A stretch of DNA of 64,000 bases from Adiantum capillus-veneris. Taxonomy: Eukaryota > Streptophyta > Polypodiopsida > Polypodiales > Pteridaceae. Below the pieces are notes generated by a model. That model ran no database searches and was not told where the DNA came from. It worked only from the letters and a program-made list of their open reading frames with translations. This document shows, piece after piece, positions 53,922 through 64,000 of this stretch (position 1 is its first letter; every line of letters starts with the position of its first letter). Both the position numbers and the translations under genes were made by a program. The DNA is taken from positions 27,537,446-27,601,445 of the forward strand of contig CM043969.1 in NCBI GenBank assembly GCA_014529385.2, given 5' to 3'.

Positions 53922-55323
53922 ACTTGCAATTGATGAAAACAACCTAGGAGGTGTGAGGGTGAGTTATTTATGCAATATTTACAAGGTGGCATGCCGTGGT
54001 GGTAGAGAGGTAGGGTGAGGAGATGGTGCAACCTACTTGGTGCGTTCTCTAGGGCGACTCAATGACTGTGAATACTCATTGCCAAGAGCGTGCATACATG
54101 TGTGCATCGACCATTGGAGTCGAGAGATGGGTGTGGTTCCCTTCGCATGATGCAATTTCCAAGGAAAACCCAATACACAAGACCCCCTCCCCGTGATGGT
54201 GATGGTGTCAATCCCACCTACTACACTCTACCCAATGCTTGGTTCCACATAAGTTGCCCCCCTCGATAGTGACCTCTCAATGCCAATTTATAGGTGTTGG
54301 CTGCTTGGATTATGGTAATCCCAGTGTGGTTAGGGTAATCTTAATCGGGGAGACAAAGCAAGTGGTGGGCCCGGTGTGGTTGACCCTTGCTTTGTTTTGG
54401 GGAGGGTTATTAAAAGATGGGAATCTCTAGGTGGGCCTTTGTCACCATCACCTAGAGAGAGGATATTTACAAAATGAAAATTTACAATGGCTCGGGTGAA
54501 AATTGAAGATAATGGTAAAATAACCTAAAAATTACTGGGATGGCGTCGTGGTTGCGTGTTGTCGACAAATGGCGTGCTGCTGGTGCGTTGGTGTCGAGCG
54601 TACTTCTTTTGGGGCATGCCTTCGGCGCATTTTGTGTTTTTGTTGTTGGCGGCGCGTGCTTTGGATCCTTCTTCTTTCGTTTGTTGATGTCGTAGCCTTT
54701 TTCTTCGTATTGCGGTGCGGTGCGTATATGCATGTGTGTATGTATTTGTGCATGAGATAGGTGTGTGTGTGTGTTTTGTATAGGCATGTGTGTGCGAGAA
54801 CGTGCGTGGGAAGGGGGCTATCTATATATATATATATACATATATATAATGTATATATATAATTTTTTATATTTTTTCTTCTTCTGCGGATGGCTGGCGA
54901 CATCCTTCTTCTACGCAAGGCGGAAAGGGAGGGGGGGGGGGGGGGGGGGGGTAGAATAGGGTGTGTGTGTGTGGGTGGGTGGGTGAGTGTGTGTGTGTAT
55001 GTGTGTGTGTGTTGGCGTATTTTCTATTGCCCGCGAGGGTGTGTGTGTGTCTGTGTATCGAATGCGACATCCAGCGCTTGGGGAGAGAGAGGGTGAGAGG
55101 GTGTGGGGATATGAGCTGCGGTGCATAGGGCTTGGGGAGAGAGAGAGAGAGAGGGAGGGGGGTGTTGTGGGGTGTGTGTGTGTGAGTGAGAGGGAGTGTG
55201 TGTGTGAGTGTGGGACTGCAGTGTTGTCCGCGCGAGAGAGAGAGAGAGCTTTGGCGTGGCCTGCCGGTATCCGGATGAGAGAGAGAGAGAGAGCGAGAGA
55301 TGAGAGAGAGAGAGAGAGAGGAG

Positions 55324-55380
<57 letters not shown>

Positions 55381-55383
55381 AGA

Positions 55384-55437
<54 letters not shown>

Positions 55438-56066
55438 CGGCGTGAGAGTGAGAGTGAGGGAGAGGGGGGGGGGGGGGGGGGGGGGGTGTGTTGTCTTGCA
55501 TGGGAGCTTGAGGACGAAGGGAAACTAAGTCAATGGGGGGTGTTTAAGGGAATATATCCGCGGGCCAAAGAGGGGGGGGGGGGAATGAGGCCGAAGGGGG
55601 GTGTGAATGAGCCGAACGAGGGTGAGGCGAGCGGGGTGGGGAAGAGGGAGGAGGGGTCGAGGGAGGGAATATTGGCGGGCCAAAAGGGGGAGGGGGGAAT
55701 GAGGGTAGAGGGTAATGGGTGAGGGGTGATTCGGGTAAGTGTAAGAGTGAGGGGGGGGGGGGGGGGGGGGGGGTTCTCACGCGGCTCACACCGAGGGAGC
55801 ATGAGAGAGGGGTTGGGGTTTTCTTTTTTGAATTTCTCCCATGCCGGGGAGGGTAAATTGGGGGGAGAGAGATATTAGGGAATGGGGTATGTTGGGGAAA
55901 ATGGGGAAGAGAGTGTGAGGGTTTTATCTGATGCCCGTAGGGCGGGGGGGGGAAAAATAACTTACGGTGTGGGGTACTGAGAGTGGGGGGGGGGGGGGGG
56001 GGGGGGGGGGGTGAAATGAGTTTTTTTTTCCTTTTTTTTTCTTTGATTTCCGAAAGTCGGCTATCA
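53671..56066 (-). repeat. G3 5' LTR (2396 bp)
   Basis: Starts TGACGGACGCAAAGCGG and ends AAAGTCGGCTATCA. It contains (GA)32 at 53857-53920, a (TA)n block near 54822-54860, (GT)n blocks, interrupted GA from 55277 to 55435, and G runs at 54932-54950, 55748-55773 and 55985-56011. Differences from the 3' LTR are mostly in repeat length. Confidence 0.9.
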
Positions 56067-56467
56067 GTGTCAAAGTAGGTATATTTCTATTTCTTAATCT
56101 CCTTGAGTTGTGGGACCAGTGTACCAAAGGTAGAGCCATGTAGGCAAATGTACCAAAGGCTGTTGACCTGAGGGATGGTAGCTAACAGTTGCAACCATAT
56201 ATATGTAGGATGGGATGTATTGTAGTGATGGGTTGTTATTGAGTCATTAGTCACACTAGTCACTTTCTGTCAGGTATGGTACTGGCCCCAGAGTAAGTCT
56301 TGAGTCAGTGGTAAATAAGTTTTGTTTGGTTTTGACAGGTTTACCCTATGGCATTGAAACCGCCTTGATTTATGCAAAAATCTAAGGTATTTACCCTATG
56401 TTTAGTTTTTAACAGAAGGTCAAGTGTTAAACCTAAGAGAGTATCTAGCTATCTAACTCCTAAGTAT

Positions 56468-56513
<46 letters not shown>

Positions 56514-56642
56514 TAGCATTTATACATTATAACTGTTATGTCTTTTTTGCACTTATAGTACTTTATAAAAGATTTGATAATTCTAAACAGAGTTTTGATT
56601 ATGCTATTGATTTTTTTTTAAAAGAGGTTTAAGATTTTTCTC
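56067..56642. other. Upstream region of the ParB-like gene
   Basis: Single-copy-looking sequence with (CT)18 at about 56471-56507. It begins with GTGT, the right flank of G3. No convincing TATA box was found. Confidence 0.5.
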
Positions 56643-58453
56643 ATGGCTTCCAAACGCTCCATGAAAAAACGAGAAGCAAATTGTTTAGGGGGGATGACTC
56701 TACGGTCTGGGGCTATTCAAGGAAGGCAAGTTATACTTGAGGATGGTTCCTCAAGGATTCTACCAATGAGTCCGCCAAAGAAGTCTGTGAAGAGAAGAAA
56801 TCAATGTGTGTATGTTGATGATGAAGTGTGGTCCTTGGACAGGTCTATAGATGGGGCTTCTAATAGCAATGCTATCACTCCAAATACTATTGGTCCATAT
56901 TTTGCTCCCACCCCACAAAATACCCACACAGACCAATAACCAAGACGAAGAAGACGACTTTTTAAAGCATAACAGGGTTTTTGGGGAGAATGTGTCTCTT
57001 GGGTTGATGAATGAAGTCATAAGTCAATTTCATATTAAAAGAAAATCAGAGCCCCCTTTTGTTCCCTTCTGGAGATTAATAGCTACAGATGTTGTTCGAT
57101 GTGCAATTTTGGATGCACCTTGGTTGACATCCACGTTCGATAGGGTTGGCTATGTCTCTTCAATGGGTTCCTTTACTATTTCACTTAAAGGACGACATGG
57201 AGAAATCAAACATCTGATAGAAGATACGATTGAGAAGTGGGATCCAATATGGCAAAGACTTAATGCAGAATTTGAAAAAAATCTTGTGGGTGATTGGGTA
57301 GATCTTCGTGGAAAACTTTTTTTTGTTTGGGATGGTAACCACAGGTTGAAAACTTGGATGAGACAAGAAGGCAAGTGCTTCTTTGCTTATTGTGTTTGAG
57401 TTTAGATATACATTGCTGCACTTGAAAATTCAATACACCTTGGGAGTGCTCTCACTGTCCATGGTGGTTGGAGTATCCCCTAGGGTGTTATCCCAAAGAG
57501 TGATCAAGAGATTCATGCTTGTAAGTGAACCTCAATCTCTTGTATAAACTAATATAATTTGTTTAAAATTGAATTTTGTTGACCTTTTTTTTGGTGAACT
57601 TTTGTATGGAAAGGTTTTTTGAAAGAGAGTCCCATCTCTAATGACGGTGTAATAGCACCCCAAGCTACACACATTGAGCCATTCACCAAGCCATCTTCGC
57701 GTGGAAGGAAAGGTAAAAAAAGTATCGAAAAACCCTCCCAATGTGTGCGTGCAGATTCTGATGATGAGGAGGAGAGCTTTCCAGTTTCTCTTCCGCCAAA
57801 AGGATCCACCCTAGCATCAAAGTCTTGCTTCTCTGAGACTATTATGAGTCGTTGACCACATTAGAGGATGCCAACAAAACGCACCACAGGTAAATGTTCT
57901 TTGCTTGTTTATTTGCTTTATATTACTCTAATTATTGCTTGCATTAACCGTTGACACTCCTACGGTTTTCTAAGCATTCTTTGAGATTCTAAGCAATGAA
58001 AATTTCATTCTCATGTTTAGGAGAGGAGTTTATTACATGTGTGGATGCTTTGTTGTTGGATGTGGAAGCAATTGATGACCTAGCATGGCATAGGTAAGAC
58101 TTACATATTTATCTAAAAAGTTAACTTACCATAATTTACTCTTACCATGATCCTTTGGTTTGTGTTAATATTGAAGTGGTTCAAGAAAACACCAATCTAT
58201 GATGGACGTGAGTATTCATTGAAGGGGGAAATCTCCCAATATGTGGCAAGGTTGATCTTTGCACACTTCCCTACATCCATGCTAGTTGATGATATTCACA
58301 ATAACACTATAGGTGAGCTTTTTTTATGGCTTCGTTTTTGTTATACAATGCATATATGTTATGATGTAATTTTTCATTTTAACTTGAGTGTGTAGGTAAT
58401 GTAAAGGTTTTTCTTGAGTGGAACCACTTTTCCACTGCCTTGGCGAGTGGTGT
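56643..58453 (+). pseudogene. Multi-exon gene with ParB/Srx-like DGNHR motif, cut by G4
   Basis: Starts at ATG 56643 (MASKRSMKKREANCLGGMTL; basic). A frame change occurs near 56930. The next block (to about 57370) reads FGENVSLGLMNEVISQFHIK, then EKWDPIWQRLNAEF and KLFFVWDGNHRLKTW. DGNHR matches the phosphate-binding DGxHR signature of the ParB/sulfiredoxin fold. Later exon-like blocks: 57619-57855 (KPSSRGRKGKKSIEKPSQCV, acidic DSDDEEES), 58021-58093 (EEFITCVDALLLDVEAIDDL, flanked by TTTAG and GTAAG), about 58177-58312 (TPIYDGREYSLKGEISQYVA, donor GTGAGC) and 58396-58453 (NVKVFLEWNHFSTALASGV). The last block is interrupted by the G4 LTR. Family unproved; the chemistry cannot be stated. Confidence 0.55.
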
Positions 58454-60529
58454 TGAGGGCGAGCTTTTTGAAATGGGGCCTCTAAACCCAAACCAATGGG
58501 CCTACCCTCACAAAATGTTCGTAAAGAGGTACGCACACTACTTGGGGCACCACCTTCTTTTGGGAGTGGAGAAGGAAACCAATCAAAATGACACTTGCAG
58601 TCACCCACTCAAGCAACACACTTTGAAAACCCCCTTACTCTATATACACTTTGGACACTTGAACACCATCAACGATTATGCAACCCAATGCCGTGCATCA
58701 AAATGAAATATGCAATTTGTGGAATAGCATTCACCTTCTCCCCATAAAAATACACATAATACATCCAAACTCTTCCTCTCTCAAGCACTCATCAAAAAAT
58801 CATGCACACAAGACTTGCCTCTCAAACACACAAGAGAATCACTTACATCAAACTAACACACTTTGCATAGAGAGCTCATCTCCATCTATGCAATGCCGTG
58901 ACACAAATAAAATCACCATGAGAGGTAGCCACATGCATATGTAATGAAGCAAAAGAGAGTTGGAGTGAGAAATTTCTTTAGACCAATTGAATAAGTGTGG
59001 AGAAACAAACCAATGGTAAATTGAGAATAGAACACTTACTTGATTTCTCGCACACCTTTTAAGGGGAGGACCGACGCTTGCTAACCATCACGAATTGCGA
59101 CACTTGAAAGTTTTGAAGATGATTTCATGATCATTAACATAACCATGAGAGAGATCATGATGTATTTACAAGGTATTGAGGTGCTACAAATTATTTATTG
59201 GGTTGATGGAGTAAGAGATTGTAGAATGGAAAGAGTGGAGAATAGAGTTGCACTTCCTCCAAAGAGGAAGGTTAGGAGGGAGGATGTGAAAGAGGGAGAG
59301 TTGGGGTTTTCTCTACTATTGATCAAGAAACAACATGAAGTTGAAAATATAGGTGTGTGTGTCCTTGAGTCTCTCCAAGGGGGGCTATTTATAGTTGTGT
59401 AGGAGTGGGATTATGCTACACTTAATTAGAGTAAGTGATTAGACCTAATTAAGTGTCCTTTGACCACTCATTGAATATTGGACATAAAAGGGACTATTTA
59501 TTCACCAAAAATATCATTTTAGACCGTGAAGGCTCCATAGGGGTGCATAATGTAGGTGGGCCCCACCATGAGGCCCTACGGGTGGCTCCTGTGAGGTATC
59601 TCAACTTGTCTGTCTTGGCATTTAGAAAGCATCTTTAGGTTGGTCCTATCACATGCAAGTGACCTTGAACACTCATTGCTCTTCTAGAAGATGAGTAGGG
59701 GAAAAATAAGATCTCACTCTCTTGATTTACTTGATTTACAGTTCCCTTTTGCTGCGAATCTGATAGATTTACACTATTTTGACCATAACTTTTTACCTGT
59801 AGCTCGGAATGACATGCTTCAAAAGGCAAAATTGACCTTCTCAACATGTTTGATATGAATTTGGACTATTCTTCACGCCCATGCACCAAGGAATTCGGTT
59901 TGGAAGGTCCACACTAGGCTAGGGAACCTTTTGCTTCAAAGTCTTCTTGTATGGGCCCTTTGCTTGTATGCATCCAAGGGGAATCATGGTTTTTCAAAAG
60001 GCTATGATGCTTAAACAAATAGAGGAGGGCCCAATATTATTTTCTTGTGAAAAGAATGTACAATTGGATTCTTTTTTAAAGGAGAGAAACTATATGTATA
60101 TTCTTAAGAGATATTGGGCCACCTATGTAGGGGGCATAGAAGACTTGTAGAGAGGGACCATAATCTTTGGTAAAGACAAGTGGAGAGTTGATTTCCATGG
60201 GAATTTATCTATAAGGGGTGGAAGATGGATATATTATTTTTCTACTACTAATTCACAAGAGTTAAGAAAATTTGGGGGTATATAGTTGGTTATTGTATGC
60301 TTATTCTATTTACAAAGCAAAAAAGAAAAGGGTGGTAATATAAATATATGACTAAGGTGACATTTTTGGGAAGAGTATAATGTATGTGTCGCCACAAAGG
60401 TTAAACGAAGAGGGAGAATTTACTCTAGATAACTTAATAGCATAGAAAAATATATACACATATGAGGAAGAGGACGTTGAGTAGGCTGACAAATGTTGCA
60501 AAAAGATGGTTACCATTTTATGCCACTCA
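58454..60529 (-). repeat. G4 3' LTR (2076 bp)
   Basis: Starts TGAGGGCGAGC, ends GCCACTCA, TATA box (minus CTATAAATAG) at 59385-59394. Same family as LTRs A, B and C of G2. Confidence 0.93.
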
Positions 60530-60547
60530 TATTAGCCCTCCCCCAAG
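60530..60547 (-). promoter_or_regulatory. G4 polypurine tract
   Basis: Same CTTGGGGGAGGGCTAATA (minus) as G2, abutting the LTR. Confidence 0.8.
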
Positions 60548-60703
60548 CCTAGAGATATTCATATCTTTAGGAGGATGGTGTTGCTTCATTTCTTCTTTTT
60601 TTCTCTTTTTTTTTGTCATTTTTCATTTTCCACCTTTTTTTTTTTTTTCAATAGGAGGAGTGTCATGCACTCTTTTACTCCATTAGACGTGCTTTTCATT
60701 ACC

Positions 60704-63700
60704 TCAATCCCATAAATCGGAGATGGGAGGGTTGCCTTGGGTATGTTCAGATTCCAAGTCTGGTTCTTCTTTGCACATCAAAGCTTTAAAAATAGGTGGA
60801 GAATTTGCCAAGCCGAAGGGAGCCATGCCAATTTGGAGCTTAGACGATGTAGGCAGATGACTGCCTATCAACGGATTGATACGTTGAAAGTAGGGCTTTA
60901 ATCTCCATCCATTGACTCTGGTCTTGTGGAGTTTTCCTGATAAATCTGCTAATCTATAACTACCATTCTCAAACTTTGTTTTTATCATGAAAGGTCCCTC
61001 CCATCTTTGCAAAAACTTTTTGTCAAGTCAAGTATCAAGTCGGTTATCATAGCGAAGAACCAACATACCTTCCTTCAATCCTTCCCCCTTGAGCTTCTTG
61101 TTGATTTTATCCCTTTGGCTTGTCGCTTTGGTGATGTAGTGATCAATGGACTCTTCTCTATCTAGCTCAAGTCGTTGGAGATCTAAGATCCTTTCATGTA
61201 GAACCTCCTTTGGTTTTTTTGCCACTCTTGCAAGAACGCGCAAGCTTGAGAGCTCTACCTCAATGGGGAGAAGTGCTTCCTGTCCATAAACTAGATGAAA
61301 AGGGGTGAATTGGGTAGATACCTTGAAAGATGTCCTATACGCCCAAAGAGCAACCGTCAAATGGCGATCCCAATCATTAGGCCGGTCCACAACCTGGTCC
61401 ACAACCTGTTTAGAAATGATCTTACATATCATTCCATTCACTTTTTCCACCAATCCATTGCATTGAGGATAGTAGGGTGTGGAATGCAGGTGTTTCACTT
61501 TTAACCTCCTCAAGAGATCATTCAGAAGGTCAGCCCTAAAACCCGGGCCTCGATCTGATAAGATTTCTAGGGGTGTTTCAAACCTAGTACAAATATGATC
61601 AAAAATAAACTTTGATACCTCTTCAGCTGTGATTCGGGTTGTGCTTGTTGCTTCCGCCCATCGTGTCATGTAGTCAACACCCATGATGATGAAAACCTTC
61701 CCTGTAGAAGTACGAGGTAGGGGACCTATTGCATCCACACCCCACTTTTCAAAAGGGCCATAAGATATTATTGGGACTCGAGGCTCATATGTTAGTCGTC
61801 TATCCCCAGCAATTTGGCATGGCTTACATGCTTTACACCAATATTGGACATCACGATGTAAGCTCCGCCAAATAAACCCCGCTTGTAAAATCTTCCTACT
61901 TGTAATATCTTGAGAAAAGTGACCACCATAGACATCATCATGACATGAAAGAAGAATTTTCTCTATCTCTTGCACACTTGGTACTCTCCTCAAGACCAAA
62001 TCTTTCCCTTTGTGATATAAATCATCCCGGATCGACTGGTAAGGTGTGGCCTTCTTAACTAGTCTATGTCTTTGCACCTTGTCTAAGTGTTTGGGACATT
62101 CACCTGCTTGTAGAAAGAAGATAATGTCTTTTAGCTCCTCTTGACCTTGATATTTGGGTTCATATAGTTTCACACCTCCTACCGCCATTTGAAGCTTTTC
62201 ATTTGCGAGTAAGTCTGCTTCCTTGTTATGAGTTCTCACAATGTGTTGTACCTGTGTTGCTTTAAAACCCTTCATCAAAGCTCTTACACTACTAAGCCAC
62301 TCAAACAATGTACGATTTTTGCACCTCCAAGTCCCTTGGATTTGCCTGACCACTAGCAAAGAATCACCTTTTATAATAAGTCTTTGTATGCCTAATTCTT
62401 TGCATTCTTCTAACCCAAGGGTTAGAGCAGCATACTCAGCCTCATTGTTAGAGTGAACATTGGGTAGAGTGATACCTTTTCTAACCATTACCTCCTTTTG
62501 TGGGTTTACAATGAGGATCCCTCCTGCTGCTTTGTCTTGTTGGCGTTGATAGGCTCCGTCAAAGCATAAAGTATGGGCATTATCAATCTCCTTCACTTTG
62601 AACTGTTTTGAGCCTTCCTCTCTTTGTAGTCGTGATCCTTCCCTTTCTCTCACTTTGTAGGTGAGAATGTCTGCAAGTCCTGCTCTTGTGCTATCTTCTA
62701 CAAGGAAAGTGTATTCAAATTCTTGGAGTTCAAGCACCCACTTTGCTATTCTAGATGAGAGGCTCATGTGTTGTACTACATATGGTAGATTGTGCTCTAA
62801 GGTGAGAAAAACAAATGGCACAGGGAGAAGATACGATCGAAACTTCCTTACCGCAAACAAGATTGCAAAGACCACTTTCTCCATTTCAATGTATCCCTTC
62901 TCGGCTGGAGTCATCACCTTGCTTGCAAAATAGATCGGCCTCATGTATGATGTTTTAGGATCTTTTTGCATCAAAACAACACCAATTGCTTCGAAACCTA
63001 CACTTGGAGTGACATAGTAAGTCTCCTTTGGATCTGGTGGCATTAGGATTGGGAGAGAGCTAAGAATGCCCTTCACTTCCTCAAAACATTTTGCATGTTC
63101 CCTCCCCCATTCAAATGTAGATTGGCTTGCCAACCTATGCAAAGGGGCGATGGCTTCTGCCAGGAGATGGATGAAGCGAGACATGTACCTCACTTTGTGG
63201 TTGAAGGTCATTAGCTCCTTTGTTGTTGTTGGTGGAGATAATGACAAAAGGGCCTCTACTTTAGAGGGATCCACTTGAATTCCTTGCGAAGAAACCACAT
63301 GGCCTAGCAAAACCACCTGAGATTCACCGATATGACACTTCTCTGGGTTGAGTTGTCCCCCAAATTGATGGAGCCTCTTAAGCCCCTCTTCAACCTTTTG
63401 GCAATGAAGTGATCTACAACTATAAATACAGAAATCATCCATAAAGACTCTTATAGATTTTCCAAAGAATGGCTGAAATACAAATATTGTGAATGCAAAA
63501 CATCCCCAAGGTGTGATGAAGGTGGTTTTTGGTTGGTCCTCTTCTTCTATTCTAATTTGAAAATATCTTGAATACCCATCACACACAGTGTAGCATTTGT
63601 GACCTGCTACTTCATTCAAAATTTCATCTTGGAAAGGGAGAGGGAAGTGGTCCCTCTTTGTCGCAGCGTTGAGGGGTTTGTAATCCACGCAGACCCTCCA

Positions 63701-63781
63701 CTTACCATTCTTCTTGGGAGTGACTACAATAGGTGATACCCATTCAGAGTTGGATACTGGATAGAGGAAGCCAACCTTCAA
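60704..63781 (-). pseudogene. G4 pol: RT, dual RNase H, integrase
   Basis: A 917-codon frame (61028-63781) covers RT, RNase H1, the archaeal-type RNase H and integrase without a stop. Integrase motifs: CHDDVYGGHF (Cys of CGG replaced by Tyr), CKACKPCQ, DAIGPLPR, SDRGPGFRADL, NGLVEKVNGM. A TGA near 61025 (CGA in G2) cuts off the tail, which continues 60704-61012. RT lacks 18 codons present in G2, including PFGLTNAP, by a 54-bp in-frame deletion near 63493. Integrase has a 12-bp tandem duplication (QVVDQVVDRPND) near 61388. RT is therefore almost certainly inactive. Confidence 0.9.
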
Positions 63782-63784
63782 GAG

Positions 63785-64000
63785 TCAATTCACTTCTTGT
63801 AGGAGAGCCTTTTGTTGCACAGATCCTAGTCGCCTTAACTTTTCAGCCACGGGTTTGGTCCATGGTTTCAATTCAATTCGATGCTCTATTACATCTACAC
63901 CTCTTATTTGTGAGTAGTCAGTGATAAAAAAATTGGGATACCTCCTTAACATATTGATGTAGGACCTCTTCTCCTCACAAGTAAGATCTTTTGCAAGCAT
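63785..64000 (-). pseudogene. G4 protease-RT spacer, partial
   Basis: 71 codons ending RRLGSVQQKALLQEVN, then the same TGA as in G2 at 63785-63787. It continues beyond the window. Confidence 0.85.

Larger units (their letters stand above)
39423..56066 (-). mobile_element. G3: Tat-like gypsy retrotransposon with nested copia
   Basis: Both LTRs are present (39423-41755 and 53671-56066), flanked by GTGT on each side (39419-39422 and 56067-56070), a possible 4-bp duplication. On the minus strand: LTR, PBS, ORF1 to ORF4, gag, protease, RT, RNase H, archaeal-type RNase H, integrase, PPT, LTR. A complete copia element sits at 45929-51206 in the gag/protease interval. Without the copia insert the element is about 11.4 kb. 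Gag has lost its ATG, and RT has a T-run frameshift and a stop. Confidence 0.92.
58454..64000 (-). mobile_element. G4: Tat-like gypsy retrotransposon, 5' end off window
   Basis: 3' LTR (58454-60529), PPT (60530-60547) and pol up to the right edge, which falls in the spacer between protease and RT. Nearly identical to G2 throughout, including the PPT and a shared in-frame TGA. It has inserted in an exon of the ParB-like gene. The right flank is outside the window, so no duplication can be checked. Confidence 0.92.

Noticed and set aside
39419-56070. A firm 5-bp target duplication for G3
   Set aside because: Only GTGT (4 bp) matches on both sides; the fifth base differs either way, so it is noted only as possible.

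Overview
This window looks like transposon-rich intergenic DNA from a land plant. The evidence is nested Ty3/gypsy elements with two RNase H domains (the plant Tat/Ogre-like type), a Ty1/copia element primed by initiator tRNA-Met, LINE 3' ends, miniature DNA transposons, and very long (GA)n, (GT)n and poly-G tracts. No conserved housekeeping gene is present, so the species cannot be named. The style of two degraded gene families hints at a spore-bearing plant (bryophyte, lycophyte or fern), but that is weak inference.

Layout. (1) 1-16101: element G1, a decayed Tat-like gypsy element on the minus strand. Its 5' LTR (13546-16101), primer-binding site, four small ORFs upstream of gag, gag, protease and RT are present; its 3' LTR lies before base 1. 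G1 is split at 2017-9319 by a 7.3-kb DNA transposon (E1) with 15-bp inverted ends and an exact 8-bp target duplication. (2) 16194-16875: E2, a 682-bp relative of E1, also with an 8-bp target duplication. It sits just upstream of a degenerate plus-strand gene of unknown family (16884-18839) and a second ORF whose first residues resemble the histone H3 tail (19333-19892). (3) 20482-21672 and 33372-35660: two halves of one minus-strand, intron-containing, SWIM zinc-finger transposase-like gene. They are separated by G2, a gypsy array with three LTRs (21673-33371). (4) 35.7-39.4 kb: a 39-bp-armed foldback, a perfect 44-bp palindrome, a second copy of a hairpin repeat first seen at 3.9 kb, a minisatellite and a LINE tail. 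(5) 39423-56066: G3, a sister of G1 with both LTRs, carrying a copia element (45929-51206, plus strand) inside its gag/protease region. (6) 56643-58453: a plus-strand multi-exon gene remnant with a ParB-like DGNHR motif, cut in an exon by G4. (7) 58454-64000: G4, a close sister of G2, running off the right edge.

How the parts relate. G1 and G3 are one family and G2 and G4 another. All minus-strand gypsy copies share the order LTR - PBS - extra ORF(s) - gag - protease - RT - RNase H - archaeal-type RNase H - integrase - PPT - LTR. G1, G2 and G3 use the same unusual primer site (TGGTGCCCCCA or a one-base variant). Every element carries stops, frameshifts or deletions, so none looks autonomous. 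The items most worth a second look are the E1/E2 transposon family with a dated empty site in G3, the conserved upstream ORFs (including an extra CCHC knuckle) of the gypsy elements, the H3-tail-like ORF, and the two genes split by retrotransposons.
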